Both the position numbers and the translations under genes were made by a program. Below, one piece after another: positions 1-6,781 of a stretch of DNA of 10,203 nt. Origin of the DNA: JAICLL01 sp035252155. Lineage in GTDB: Bacteria; Planctomycetota; Planctomycetia; Pirellulales; JAICIG01. The stretch lies in the NCBI GenBank assembly GCA_035252155.1, contig DATFDL010000101.1, positions 1 through 10,203 of the forward strand. The letters run 5' to 3'. How positions within the stretch are numbered: position 1 is the stretch's first letter; every line of letters begins with the position of its first letter. The notes under the pieces are model-generated. The model did not search any database, was not told where the DNA came from, and worked only from the letters and a program-made list of their open reading frames with translations.

Positions 1-436
1 AGAGCCGCTCGCGCTCGAGCGGGTCGGACCGCAGCGTCGTAACGCGGTTGAAACGGATGCCGGCGCATTCTTGCGCGGGGTTGGCGTCGGTCTGCCGCCA
101 GCTCGCGCCGGCATCGGTCGAGCGAAACAGCCGCGGCGGGCGCGTGCCCGCCAGCAGCGTGTCGGGCTGGTGCGGCACCACCAGCAACGACCAGGTGATC
201 AGATCGCTGAGCGGGCCGCCGAGCTGTGTCCAATCGTCGCCGCCGTTGCTGGTGCGGTAAACGCCTTCGTTGGTGCCCGCATAGAGCACTTGGGGGTTGC
301 GTGGATCGACGGCCAGCGCCCGCACATCGCACTCGACGAACATTCCGTGCGACGCGCGCTCGAAACTTACGCCACCGTCAGTGCTGCGCCAGACGCCTTC
401 TCCCACCGTGCCGACGAAGATTTTGGGATGCTGCAT
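1..436 (-). CDS. BNR/Asp-box repeat protein (sialidase/YCF48-like beta-propeller), partial
   Basis: The reading frame opens with ATG at 436-434 and stays open for 145 codons to the window edge, so the C-terminus is missing. The translation begins MQHPKIFVGTVGEGVWRSTD. It shows three Asp-box motifs of the S/T-x-D/N-x-G-x-x-W/F type: STDGGVSF (residues 18-25), TSNGGDDW (62-69) and STDAGASW (106-113). Each is spaced by a strand-rich segment such as LAVDPRNPQVLYAGT, as in BNR beta-propellers of the exo-alpha-sialidase/YCF48 type. No signal peptide is visible, so the protein is probably cytoplasmic, and no catalytic residues can be assigned. Many planctomycete relatives are uncharacterised glycosyl-hydrolase-like proteins. 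It is divergent from the gene at 522 and the 85-bp gap probably holds both promoters. The fold is fairly certain; the function is unknown. Confidence 0.8.
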   Translation of the reverse strand, partial: MQHPKIFVGTVGEGVWRSTDGGVSFERASHGMFVECDVRALAVDPRNPQVLYAGTNEGVYRTSNGGDDWTQLGGPLSDLITWSLLVVPHQPDTLLAGTRPPRLFRSTDAGASWRQTDANPAQECAGIRFNRVTTLRSDPLERERL

Positions 437-521
437 GGTAGCTCACTTCACGTTGCAAACTGGAATCCACTGCCCGTGACGGTTAGCATAACCTTTTCTG
501 ACGGCGATGCCATGAAGATCT

Positions 522-1745
522 ATGTCGAAGGCAAAAAAATTGAGGGCAAAAAAATCGGAAGCAAAGCAGGAATTTGACGAGCCGCCATGGGGGCAGTTGA
601 TTCGCCAGATCCACGATGCACACGCTCACATGGTGCTGGCCGTGACGGGGGGCGGCAGCCAGGCCATCGCGGCGCTGCTTGAGGTGCCGGGCGCCTCGCG
701 CACGGTGCTGGAGGCGATCGTGCCCTATTCGCCCGAATCGCTGGCGGCGTTTCTGGGGGCCCGGCCCGAACAGTCTTGCAGCCAGCGGACCGCCCGTGCG
801 ATGGCGATGGCCGCCTATCAGCGGGCGCTGCGTTATGTAATGGGCGAGGCGCCGGCGCCGCAGCCGCTAGCAGGCGTGGCTTGCACCGCCAGCCTGGTTA
901 GTGACCGGCCGAAACACGGGCCGCACCGTGTTCATGTGGCGCTGCAGACGGCGACCACCACACTGGCCCAATCGGTCGAGCTGGTCAAGGGCCGCCGCAG
1001 TCGGGCGGAGGAAGAGGCGTTGGCGGCCAAGCTCGTATTGAATTTGGCGGCCGAGGCTGGCGGCATTGACGAGCGGGTCGAGGCTGGCTTCTCGCCCGTC
1101 GAGTCATTGCAAGTCGCACGGAGCGAAGCGCCCGGCGAGTGGCAAGGGCTGCTCGACGGCCGGCGCGAGGCGGTCGCGGTCCGGACGGGGGCCGCCAAAA
1201 AACCTGCCGTCCGGCGGCTGATCTTTCCCGGCGCCTTCAATCCGCGGCACGACGCGCATCGCCGCATGGCCCAGATGGCGGCCGAGCAGTTGGGTCTGCC
1301 GGTCGAGCATGAGATTTCGATTTTGAACGTTGACAAACCGCCGCTCGATTTCCTGGAACTAGAGCATCGAGCCGCGCAGTTCGCCGCCGACGAGACGCTG
1401 TGGTTGACACGCGCGGCGACCTTCGCCGAAAAGGCCGTCATGTTTGCCCCGGCCACGTTCATTGTCGGGGCAGACACCATCGCGCGGATCGCCCACCCCA
1501 GGTATTACGGCGGTGAACCGGCCTGCCAGGCTGCCATCGACCGAATGGCGGCTCTCGACTGCCGCTTTTTGGTATTCGGCCGGCAGGTGCAGGGGTGCTT
1601 TCACGTGCCGGGCACCCTGGGCCTGCACGAAAGTCTCTTGCGGCTGTGCGATGTGGTGCCGGCCGACAGATTTCGGCACGATGTCTCGTCGACAGCGCTG
1701 CGGAAGGCAAGTGACGGTGGTTCCGAGATAACGCAAACGGACTGA
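522..1745 (+). CDS. CinA C-terminal-like domain fused to NadD-like nucleotidyltransferase domain
   Basis: This is a 407-residue two-domain protein. Residues ~20-180 resemble the CinA C-terminal (PncC, nicotinamide-nucleotide amidohydrolase) family: TGGGSQAIAALLEVPGAS from residue 42, then a V-x-Y-S-type segment (AIVPYSPESLAAFLG). Residues ~232-400 resemble the nucleotidylyltransferase fold used by NadD/CoaD. They show IFPGAFNPRHDAH (234-246), which matches the (T/S)-x-x-H-x-G-H adenylyltransferase signature with A for G; a VGADT segment (315-319); and the C-terminal SSTALR motif (389-394). The expected chemistry is nicotinamide-nucleotide deamidation plus nucleotidyl transfer in pyridine-nucleotide recycling, but this is inferred from the domains. 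The N-terminal domain lacks the usual Ser of the CinA 'ES-x-TGG' motif (AVTGGG here). The N-terminus is lysine-rich and comes from a small tandem repeat of GGCAAAAAAAT type. No strong ribosome binding site supports ATG 522, so the start is moderately uncertain. Confidence 0.8.
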   Translation: MSKAKKLRAKKSEAKQEFDEPPWGQLIRQIHDAHAHMVLAVTGGGSQAIAALLEVPGASRTVLEAIVPYSPESLAAFLGARPEQSCSQRTARAMAMAAYQRALRYVMGEAPAPQPLAGVACTASLVSDRPKHGPHRVHVALQTATTTLAQSVELVKGRRSRAEEEALAAKLVLNLAAEAGGIDERVEAGFSPVESLQVARSEAPGEWQGLLDGRREAVAVRTGAAKKPAVRRLIFPGAFNPRHDAHRRMAQMAAEQLGLPVEHEISILNVDKPPLDFLELEHRAAQFAADETLWLTRAATFAEKAVMFAPATFIVGADTIARIAHPRYYGGEPACQAAIDRMAALDCRFLVFGRQVQGCFHVPGTLGLHESLLRLCDVVPADRFRHDVSSTALRKASDGGSEITQTD

Positions 1746-1762
1746 TTTCCGTGCTACGACGG

Positions 1763-1783
1763 AAACGGAATAAATTCCGTTTT
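1763..1783. terminator. Hairpin terminator, probably bidirectional
   Basis: An 8-bp perfect stem (AAACGGAA, 1763-1770, with TTCCGTTT, 1775-1782) closes on a TAAA loop. T-rich sequence follows on the plus strand and A-rich sequence on the other. It lies 18 bases after the stop at 1745 and overlaps the stop of the small minus-strand ORF, so it could serve both. Confidence 0.55.
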
Positions 1784-1895
1784 ACGAACGGGGCGTCTGG
1801 CCCTTCGGTTCGGCGGACGCCGTGCGAGTCCGCTCGTTCTTGATCCGTCGCTTGATCTTTTTGCGTTTGTTGTGCGTCGAACGATGCGCGCCCAT
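1782..1895 (-). CDS. Possible small, strongly basic protein (37 aa)
   Basis: A short frame starts at ATG 1895-1893 and encodes MGAHRSTHNKRKKIKRRIKN followed by a Thr/Arg/Pro-rich tail, with stop TAA at 1784-1782. About a third of the residues are Lys or Arg, so it could bind RNA or ribosomes. A GGAG sequence lies 8 bases upstream of this ATG on the minus strand, which favours this start over a longer frame reaching 1982. I do not recognise the family. It is not the known planctomycete-chlamydial 'small basic protein' as I recall it. Composition and the ribosome site are the only support. It could be a chance frame in a spacer. Confidence 0.35.
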   Translation of the reverse strand: MGAHRSTHNKRKKIKRRIKNERTRTASAEPKGQTPRS

Positions 1896-2011
1896 CCGTT
1901 TGGCTCCCGTAGGCGAAGTTGAAATCCGCCCGCAGTTTAGGACATCGCTTATCAGCCGACAACCACTGATCGGTTTTGACATTTAAGACCGGCGATTCCG
2001 ACGTTCGTCGT

Positions 2012-2101
2012 CTGTAGGGAACGCCCTCTGTGGCGTTCCGTGAACTGCGATTCGACGTCAAGCCGCCCCCCGCGGAACGCCACGGAGGGCGTTCCCTACA
2101 G
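2012..2101. repeat. Paired REP-like palindrome (BIME-like inverted repeat)
   Basis: Two 29-bp arms (2012-2040 and 2073-2101) are inverted copies of each other with one mismatch, separated by 32 bp. Each arm is also a hairpin: GGAACGCC and GGCGTTCC around a 6-base loop (CTCTGT or CTCCGT). A third copy of the same unit, without a partner, lies at 5022-5057. The hairpin-within-inverted-pair structure is that of REP/BIME elements, which are mobilised by RAYT transposases elsewhere. None is encoded here. Confidence 0.8.
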
Positions 2102-2201
2102 TGGCCGTTGCCGTGTTTGAATGTCAGAACCGATCAAAGGCCACCGGTGCGTGAATTCCTGACCGGCTTGCCGCGATCCGGTCAAGGGGATACGTTAAAG
2201 G

Positions 2202-3197
2202 ATGGAACAACCCCACAGGAACCGACGCATGCCACCCGCCCCGCCGCAGCTCGACGAGCACGGTTTTCCCATTCCCTCGACTTTTGACGACCGACCTGCG
2301 CGGCGCGGCCCGTCGCGGGCCTTTCAGTTCGTCTGGCGCACGGCGTTGGTGCTGGCATGCATCGCGGTGGTGCTGGGATGGGCCTTCCAATCGCGCCTCG
2401 CCAATGGCGCCAAAAATTGGCTGGCCGAGCAGTTGGTCAGACGATCGCTGGAGAAGGTCTTGCTCAACGATCCCTCAGGCGCTCTAGGCGACTTAAATCG
2501 AGCCGCCAGCTTGTCGCCCGACAATCCGCAGGTGTTGCAGATCCGGGCGCAGCTCAAACTGACATTGCACGACGTCGAAGGCAGCCTCGAGGACTACAAC
2601 GCGCTGGTGAAGCTCGATCGACGTTACGCACCGGCCTACTTGGGTCGCAGCTCGGCGCTGCAACGGTTGAATCGGCATCGTGAGGCGATCGACGACCTGA
2701 CGCAGGCCATTAAGCTCAGCACGAGCCGCGATGCTACGCCACACAACAACCGGGCCTATGCACGGGCGATAGCCGGCGTCGATCTCGCAGAGGCCCTGGA
2801 TGACGTTCAGGAAGCGATCAAGATCATCGACGAAGATCTTCGCGACAACCAGTTGGCGAACCGGCGATCGCTCACTCAGGCTCCCGAATTGAAGGGCCAG
2901 AAGGCGGCGTATCTCGACACCCGCGGGTATATCTATTTCTTGCAATCGCGATACGAGGAGGCGCTGGCCGATTTGGACCAGGCCATTCAATTTGCCGAAG
3001 AGTTTCACGGGCTGCGCGTGGGTCACATTCGGGCCGAGTACCAGCCCTATTTCAAAAAGCAATCCGACCAAGAGATGTCGGTGATGTACCATCATCGAGG
3101 CCAGGTATACGAGAAACTTGGCCGCAACGAGGAAGCGCGGGCCGATCTGGACCGGGCGACGCAATTGGGTTACAACCCGGCTGAAGGAGTCTTTTAG
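2202..3197 (+). CDS. Membrane-anchored TPR-repeat protein
   Basis: This is a 331-residue protein with an N-terminal cytoplasmic segment rich in Pro and Arg, one hydrophobic segment at about residues 44-62 (FVWRTALVLACIAVVLGWAF), and a C-terminal solenoid of TPR-like helix pairs. The clearest repeats lie near 85-106, 112-140 (EGSLEDYNALVKLD), 145-173 (HREAIDDLTQAIKL), 233-265 (YEEALADLDQAIQF) and 295-325 (NEEARADLDRATQLG). TPR arrays act as protein-binding scaffolds; no catalytic residue is visible. The start may be ATG 2202 or the in-frame ATG at 2229: AGGA lies 9 bases before 2229, while AAAGG abuts 2202. It ends 24 bases before the tandem kinase gene, so the two are probably co-transcribed. 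The partner protein is unknown. Confidence 0.8.
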   Translation: MEQPHRNRRMPPAPPQLDEHGFPIPSTFDDRPARRGPSRAFQFVWRTALVLACIAVVLGWAFQSRLANGAKNWLAEQLVRRSLEKVLLNDPSGALGDLNRAASLSPDNPQVLQIRAQLKLTLHDVEGSLEDYNALVKLDRRYAPAYLGRSSALQRLNRHREAIDDLTQAIKLSTSRDATPHNNRAYARAIAGVDLAEALDDVQEAIKIIDEDLRDNQLANRRSLTQAPELKGQKAAYLDTRGYIYFLQSRYEEALADLDQAIQFAEEFHGLRVGHIRAEYQPYFKKQSDQEMSVMYHHRGQVYEKLGRNEEARADLDRATQLGYNPAEGVF

Positions 3198-3221
3198 ACG
3201 GGCTTCAGCAAGGACGCGGCG

Positions 3222-4967
3222 ATGCACGGAGGCCAATTCGCCAGTTCAACCCACATGTGGGAAGCGGCCTCGGCGCGCGCGGTCGATTGGCAGGTGGCGC
3301 CGGATTGGCGCGACGTGCTGCTTGGCCCGGTGGGGCTGCGGCTCGAAGAGTGGATTACCTGCGGGCAGGCCCAGTTGATCAAGCACGGCCCGCGCCGCGC
3401 GGTTTACCGGGTCGACGCCGCCGACCACCGCTTTTTTGTCAAGCACTACCGCTGCCCAAGCTGGTGGCAGGCCGCCCGTCATCTTTTTCAAGCCAGCGCT
3501 GCGCAACGCGAGTACCGGCGTGCGCTGGAAACCAGCCGCCGCCAAATCCCCACCGTGACGCCGGTGGCCGTCGGCGAGAGGCGACACCACGGCCTCGTTT
3601 ACGACAACTACCTGGTGACGGAAGCGATCGGCGATTGCTTCTCGTTTGACGACTATGTGCGCCGCGTGCTGCCGGGCTTCGATCGGGCCACTCAAGCCCG
3701 GCTGCGGCGAACGCTGACCGTGGGCTTGGCGAAACTCTGCGCCGCGGCCCACCGGGCCGGCGTCGACCATCGCGATTTTCATGCGGGCAATCTTTTGGTG
3801 CGAGTCAGCCACGCCGCAGCCGATGGTTTGGCAGTTCCCGAACTGTTTTTGATTGATCTGCCCAGCGTGCGATTGTCGCGCGGCATGAGTTGGCGGCGCG
3901 CGGCGGCCGGGCTAGTGATGTTGGGGGCGGCCTGGTCGGCCATCGCGTCGCGGAGCGATTGCTGGCGGTTTTGGCGGGCGTATTTGCGCGAGCGGCCCGA
4001 GTTGAGGCTGGCGGATATGCGCCGCACGGCATTGCAACTTATCGGCCGCATCGGCGAGCGCCGGCGGCGCGTGGCTCGCGGCCGCGACCGGCGATCGCTG
4101 GGTGAAAATCGCGATTTTTATCGGCTGCGCGAGGACGGCGCTGCGGCGAACGCCGTGCGCGATCTTCCGGCAGACCAGCTCAAGCGATTGCTGGCCGATC
4201 CCTGCGAGCCGCTGGTGAACGGGCTGCACCGGCCCTATAAGCTCGCCCATCGCAGCGTCGTGGTCGAAGGCCGGCTACCGCTCGACGGCGAGACGACGCG
4301 CGTCGCCTACAAACGCGTGCGGCCGAAGAACTGGTGGAAAGCGCTGCTGTTTTGCTTTCGCCGCAGCCCGGCCTTGGAAGCGTGGTATTTCGGGCACGCT
4401 TTGCTGTTGCGCGGCATTGCCACCGCCAGACCACTGGCCGTGATCGAACGGCGGTGGTTTGGGCTCCGCGGCGAAAGCTATCTGGCGACGCAATGGATCG
4501 ACGGCGCCGTCAATCTTCATCTGTACGCCTGGCGCCTGGCAAAACGCCCGCCGAGTGAGCGCCAGCGGCGGACCCGGCAGACGGCGGTCGCCCTAGGACG
4601 GTTGGTGGGGCGCATGCACGGCTGGCGTGTCTCGCACCGCGACATGAAAGCCTGCAATGTGCTCGTCGTCGAGCGGCCCGACGGCGTCGATTGTTCGTTG
4701 ATCGACGCCGACAGCGTACGCATCGGGCGGCGTCTGCCCGGCTGGCTGCAAGCGTTGAATTTGGCCCGCCTGGCGGTCAGTCTGGTCGCCCATCCGTGGG
4801 TGAGCAACGGCGACCGCCTGCGTTTCTGGCGGGCGTATCTCAGTGAGCTTTCGCGCGGCGACAGCCGCTGGCGGCGCGACGACTGGAAGCCGCTCTGGCG
4901 GCGCGTCGCGCGTGCGGCCAACACGCTCGAAGCCAAGCTCCGCCGGCAAGGTCGGGCAGTGGTTTGA
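3222..4967 (+). CDS. Tandem WaaP/InaA-type lipopolysaccharide kinase (two kinase domains)
   Basis: This 581-residue protein contains two copies of the Kdo/WaaP (InaA-like) small kinase fold. Domain 1 (~30-260) has a likely ATP-binding Lys in FFVKHY (K74), the catalytic loop HRDFHAGN (H183-R184-D185) and FLIDLPSVR in the DFG-equivalent position. Domain 2 (~310-555) has AYKRVRP (K364), HRDMKACN (H472-R473-D474) and SLIDADSVR. Both therefore keep the Lys, HRD and metal-binding Asp. The family phosphorylates heptose or Kdo of the lipopolysaccharide core at the inner membrane face, which fits a diderm planctomycete; the substrate here is inferred. AAGGA lies 8 bases before ATG 3222. It sits 24 bases after the TPR gene, suggesting one operon. 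The two halves are not near-identical, so any duplication is old. Confidence 0.85.
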   Translation: MHGGQFASSTHMWEAASARAVDWQVAPDWRDVLLGPVGLRLEEWITCGQAQLIKHGPRRAVYRVDAADHRFFVKHYRCPSWWQAARHLFQASAAQREYRRALETSRRQIPTVTPVAVGERRHHGLVYDNYLVTEAIGDCFSFDDYVRRVLPGFDRATQARLRRTLTVGLAKLCAAAHRAGVDHRDFHAGNLLVRVSHAAADGLAVPELFLIDLPSVRLSRGMSWRRAAAGLVMLGAAWSAIASRSDCWRFWRAYLRERPELRLADMRRTALQLIGRIGERRRRVARGRDRRSLGENRDFYRLREDGAAANAVRDLPADQLKRLLADPCEPLVNGLHRPYKLAHRSVVVEGRLPLDGETTRVAYKRVRPKNWWKALLFCFRRSPALEAWYFGHALLLRGIATARPLAVIERRWFGLRGESYLATQWIDGAVNLHLYAWRLAKRPPSERQRRTRQTAVALGRLVGRMHGWRVSHRDMKACNVLVVERPDGVDCSLIDADSVRIGRRLPGWLQALNLARLAVSLVAHPWVSNGDRLRFWRAYLSELSRGDSRWRRDDWKPLWRRVARAANTLEAKLRRQGRAVV

Positions 4968-5021
4968 GTCCGTCGCCCAAATCGGTTCTAACAACCAAAG
5001 CCGGGGAAGTCCCGTCGACGT

Positions 5022-5057
5022 CTGTAGGGAACGCCCTCCGTGGCGTTCCGTGAACTG
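5022..5057. repeat. Solo REP-like palindrome copy
   Basis: This 36-base copy of the unit at 2012-2047 differs at one position in the loop (CTCCGT against CTCTGT) and includes the same TGAACTG trailer. It folds into an 8-bp hairpin (GGAACGCC/GGCGTTCC). The inverted partner seen at 2073-2101 is absent. It lies between the kinase gene and the DUF1080 gene. Confidence 0.8.
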
Positions 5058-5166
5058 ACTACCGGCGCACCGCCGATTTGCGAAGCGGCGCCCCGGCGAT
5101 TAGACTCAGCGCAGGAAGAATCCCCTCCCGCCTACTCCGACCCACCTGACATTCTGGAGACCCGCC

Positions 5167-5826
5167 ATGCGACCCCGCCCGTTGTACCTGCTGCTCTTGC
5201 TCACCAGCGTTTCTTTGGCCGGAGTGCTCGTCGTCGAGGCGGCCGACGAGGACGGCTTCGTTCCGCTCTTCAACGGCAAGGACTTGACGGGCTGGCAAAT
5301 CGTCAACAAAAAAGGCCCGGGTTATGTGGTCGAAGACGGCCTGTTGGTTTGCCCGAAAGAGGGCGGCGGCAACTTGTTCACCAACAAGGAATACGCGAAC
5401 TTTGTGTTCCGCTTTGAATTTCGTTTGCAGCCGGGCGGAAACAACGGCGTCGGCCTGCGGGCGCCCTTGGCGGGCGATGCGGCCTACTCCGGCATGGAGT
5501 CGCAGATTCTCGACGACGACGCCCCCGAGTACGCCAACCTGGAGCCGGGGCAATATCACGGCTCGATTTACAAAGTGGTGGCGGCCAAACGCGGCGCGCC
5601 CAAAAAAGCCGGCGAGTGGAATACGGAAGAGATCGTCTGCGACGGCCGCCACGTGAAAGTGACGGTCAACGACAAGGTGACCGTCGACGCCAATCTGGAC
5701 GACGTGAAAGACCCGGAAGTGCTGAAGGCACACCCCGGCATGCAGCGCACTACCGGGCACATCGGCTTTTTGGGTCACGGAACGCGGGTCGAGTTCCGCA
5801 ATATTCGGGTAAAACCATTGCCATGA
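5167..5826 (+). CDS. Secreted DUF1080 (3-keto-disaccharide hydrolase-type) protein
   Basis: This is a 219-residue protein with a signal peptide (positive MRPRP, then a hydrophobic run to about residue 23, likely cleaved after VEA at 25), so it is exported. The mature part opens with the family hallmark LFNGKDLTGW (34-43), followed by NNGVGLRAP and a central MESQILDDDAPEY segment. It ends with GHIGFLGHGTRVEFRNIRVK, typical of the concanavalin-like DUF1080 fold. Members are abundant in planctomycetes and Bacteroidetes. Some hydrolyse 3-keto-glycosides, but most are uncharacterised, so the substrate is unknown. GGAG lies 8 bases before ATG 5167. A terminator-like hairpin at 5916 probably ends a single-gene transcript. 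Length matches the single-domain form of the family. Confidence 0.9.
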   Translation: MRPRPLYLLLLLTSVSLAGVLVVEAADEDGFVPLFNGKDLTGWQIVNKKGPGYVVEDGLLVCPKEGGGNLFTNKEYANFVFRFEFRLQPGGNNGVGLRAPLAGDAAYSGMESQILDDDAPEYANLEPGQYHGSIYKVVAAKRGAPKKAGEWNTEEIVCDGRHVKVTVNDKVTVDANLDDVKDPEVLKAHPGMQRTTGHIGFLGHGTRVEFRNIRVKPLP

Positions 5827-5915
5827 TGAAGGTCGATCAGCACCCGAAGCTGCCATCGCTAAAAATCTTGTGAACCAATCGAAACTTCGGGCGTCTAACT
5901 GGGTATACGGTATCA

Positions 5916-5952
5916 GGCACGGCCAACAACGCGATCAGGTCGTGCCGCTTTT
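5916..5952 (+). terminator. Terminator-like hairpin downstream of the DUF1080 gene
   Basis: A 9-bp stem with one G:U pair joins 5916-5924 (GGCACGGCC) and 5938-5946 (GGTCGTGCC) over a 13-base loop. GC and four T bases follow (5949-5952). It lies 90 bases after the stop at 5826. The T-tract is short, so termination may be partial. Confidence 0.5.
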
Positions 5953-5996
5953 AACGACAGCCCCCAAGGTTGCTGACCCGGACCGCCGGCGCGGGG

Positions 5997-6173
5997 CTAG
6001 CGAGAGTTCACCATGATGTCCATACGGCCCAGCATCACCAACGAATGTAAAGGGACGCGTTTATTTGCCGGCCAACCGGCGAATTCGCTCCCCGCGCATC
6101 CGTTGCGCTTGTGACGCTCGGCCACTGTGTTGTTGGCCCGGCCTGCTGGCCGGCGCGGCAAAGCAAGGCTCTT
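5997..6173 (+). other. Structured spacer before the strong terminator; possible small RNA
   Basis: No convincing protein is encoded here. A 33-codon frame from ATG 6013 to TGA 6112-6114 has no good ribosome site. The stretch is rich in short hairpins, including CCGG-CCAA-CCGG near 6069 and CCGGCC-TGCT-GGCCGG near 6139-6154, and it runs straight into the strong terminator at 6174-6208. A non-coding RNA ending there is possible. I see no signature of SRP RNA, RNase P RNA, tmRNA or 6S RNA. No promoter is clear. Confidence 0.25.
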
Positions 6174-6208
6174 AAAAGGCCCGGTGTCACAAGACACCGG
6201 GCCTTTTT
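6174..6208. terminator. Strong intrinsic terminator, bidirectional
   Basis: A perfect 15-bp stem (6174-6188 with 6193-6207) with GC-rich core GGCCCGGTGTC and an ACAA loop is followed by a T-run (6204-6208), with AAAA at the other end. This is the strongest terminator in the window. It insulates the tRNA array, which begins 157 bases further on, from upstream transcription. Confidence 0.85.
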
Positions 6209-6317
6209 ATTTCGCACATGGTCAATCACGGGTCGGTAGCTGAGAGGCGACCAACGCTGCGCGTCGGTGCCCGTTCGACTCCACCCCGGACTACTTCGAC
6301 AACCAAGGAGAACCACA

Positions 6318-6401
6318 ATGCGGCAACCACAGCGGCTCAAACGCATACGCCAGACCAACAATTCGGGGTCGTGGCGTAACGGTAGCGCATCCGCCTTTTA
6401 A
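6318..6401 (+). CDS. Possible 27-codon leader peptide running into tRNA-Lys
   Basis: ATG 6318 is preceded by AAGGAG at a spacing of 7 bases, the best Shine-Dalgarno match in this part of the window. The frame encodes MRQPQRLKRIRQTNNSGSWR followed by a few residues. It enters the tRNA-Lys gene at 6365 and stops at TAA 6399-6401, inside the anticodon loop. The peptide is short and basic and I do not recognise it. It may be the remnant of a gene disrupted by the array, a leader, or chance. Confidence 0.25.
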   Translation: MRQPQRLKRIRQTNNSGSWRNGSASAF

Positions 6402-6436
6402 GCGGAAGGGTGAGGGTTCGACTCCCTCCGGCCCCA
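6365..6436 (+). tRNA. tRNA-Lys(UUU)
   Basis: This is the first gene of the array and has a complete cloverleaf. The acceptor GGGGTCG pairs with CGGCCCC and the discriminator is A. The anticodon stem TCCGC/GCGGA closes the loop CTTTTAA, giving anticodon UUU. The T-arm is GAGGG/CCCTC with TTCGACT. CCA is not encoded; CT follows the discriminator. Confidence 0.95.
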
Positions 6437-6445
6437 CTGGCATTT

Positions 6446-6517
6446 CGGCACGTAGCTCTGTGGCAGAGCGGGACTCTTATAAGGCCCTGGTCGAAGGTTC
6501 GATTCCTTCCGTGCCGA
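6446..6517 (+). tRNA. tRNA-Ile(UAU)
   Basis: The cloverleaf is good: acceptor CGGCACG/CGTGCCG, discriminator A, D-stem GCTC/GAGC, T-stem GAAGG/CCTTC. The anticodon loop is CTTATAA, which places U at 33 and anticodon UAU, reading the AUA codon. The anticodon stem GGACT/GGCCC has one A·C mismatch. Bacteria usually read AUA with a CAU tRNA modified to lysidine by TilS, so an unmodified UAU reader is uncommon. Folding is certain; the charging identity is inferred from the anticodon. Confidence 0.85.
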
Positions 6518-6558
6518 CTGGCTTGGGAGAACATGCGACAAAGCGAACATCAAAACTT

Positions 6559-6631
6559 GGGATCAAGGTGTTAGCGGCAGCATACCTGGCTCTTAACCAG
6601 GCTGGTGACGGTTCGAGCCCGTCTGGTCCCA
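6559..6631 (+). tRNA. tRNA-Lys(CUU)
   Basis: Acceptor GGGATCA pairs with TGGTCCC and the discriminator is A. The anticodon stem CCTGG/CCAGG is perfect and the loop CTCTTAA gives CUU. The T-arm is GACGG/CCGTC. The D-stem GTGT/GCAT is weak but paired with wobble. CT follows the discriminator. Confidence 0.92.
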
Positions 6632-6646
6632 CTTGCGGAAAAACTG

Positions 6647-6736
6647 GCACTGGTCGTCTAGCGGCGAAGACACCGCACCCGGGGCACCGTGCGCAGCATG
6701 GTCGCGGCGACGTGGGTTCGACTCCCGCCCGGTGCT
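6647..6736 (+). tRNA. tRNA with hairpin insertion in the anticodon loop, isotype unclear
   Basis: The outer cloverleaf is sound: acceptor GCACTGG/CCGGTGC, discriminator T, D-stem GTCT/AGAC and T-arm GTGGG/CCCGC with TTCGACT. Between D- and T-arms lie 18 or so bases more than normal. The anticodon stem (CCGC/GCGG) encloses a hairpin ACCGTGC-GCA-GCATGGT (6686-6702), inside a 24-base block (6682-6705) that is identical at 7199-7222 in another tRNA. If the hairpin were removed, the loop would read CCCGGG with C at the U33 position. The D-arm resembles Glu/Gly tRNAs and U73 fits Gly or Cys. It may be an interrupted gene, an intron-bearing gene or a pseudogene. Confidence 0.65.
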
Positions 6737-6781
6737 CTCGATCTTTGACAATTTGGTAATCGCTCAACGCACCCATGATGT

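Noticed and set aside
71..577. Plus-strand frame at the left end
   Set aside because: It is the complement of the Asp-box protein on the minus strand, whose repeats and motifs are clear.
6225..6297. tRNA-like sequence with TAGCTGAGAGGC and GTTCGACTCC before the array
   Set aside because: The T-stem bases do not pair, no acceptor stem can be formed, and no anticodon arm of 5-7-5 type is found. At best it is a strongly decayed tRNA.
6745..6773. TTGACA as a promoter -35 box between two tRNA genes
   Set aside because: No acceptable -10 box is found 16-18 bases downstream. The same applies to TTGACG at 7269, where the nearest candidate (GATAAG) is 19 bases away.
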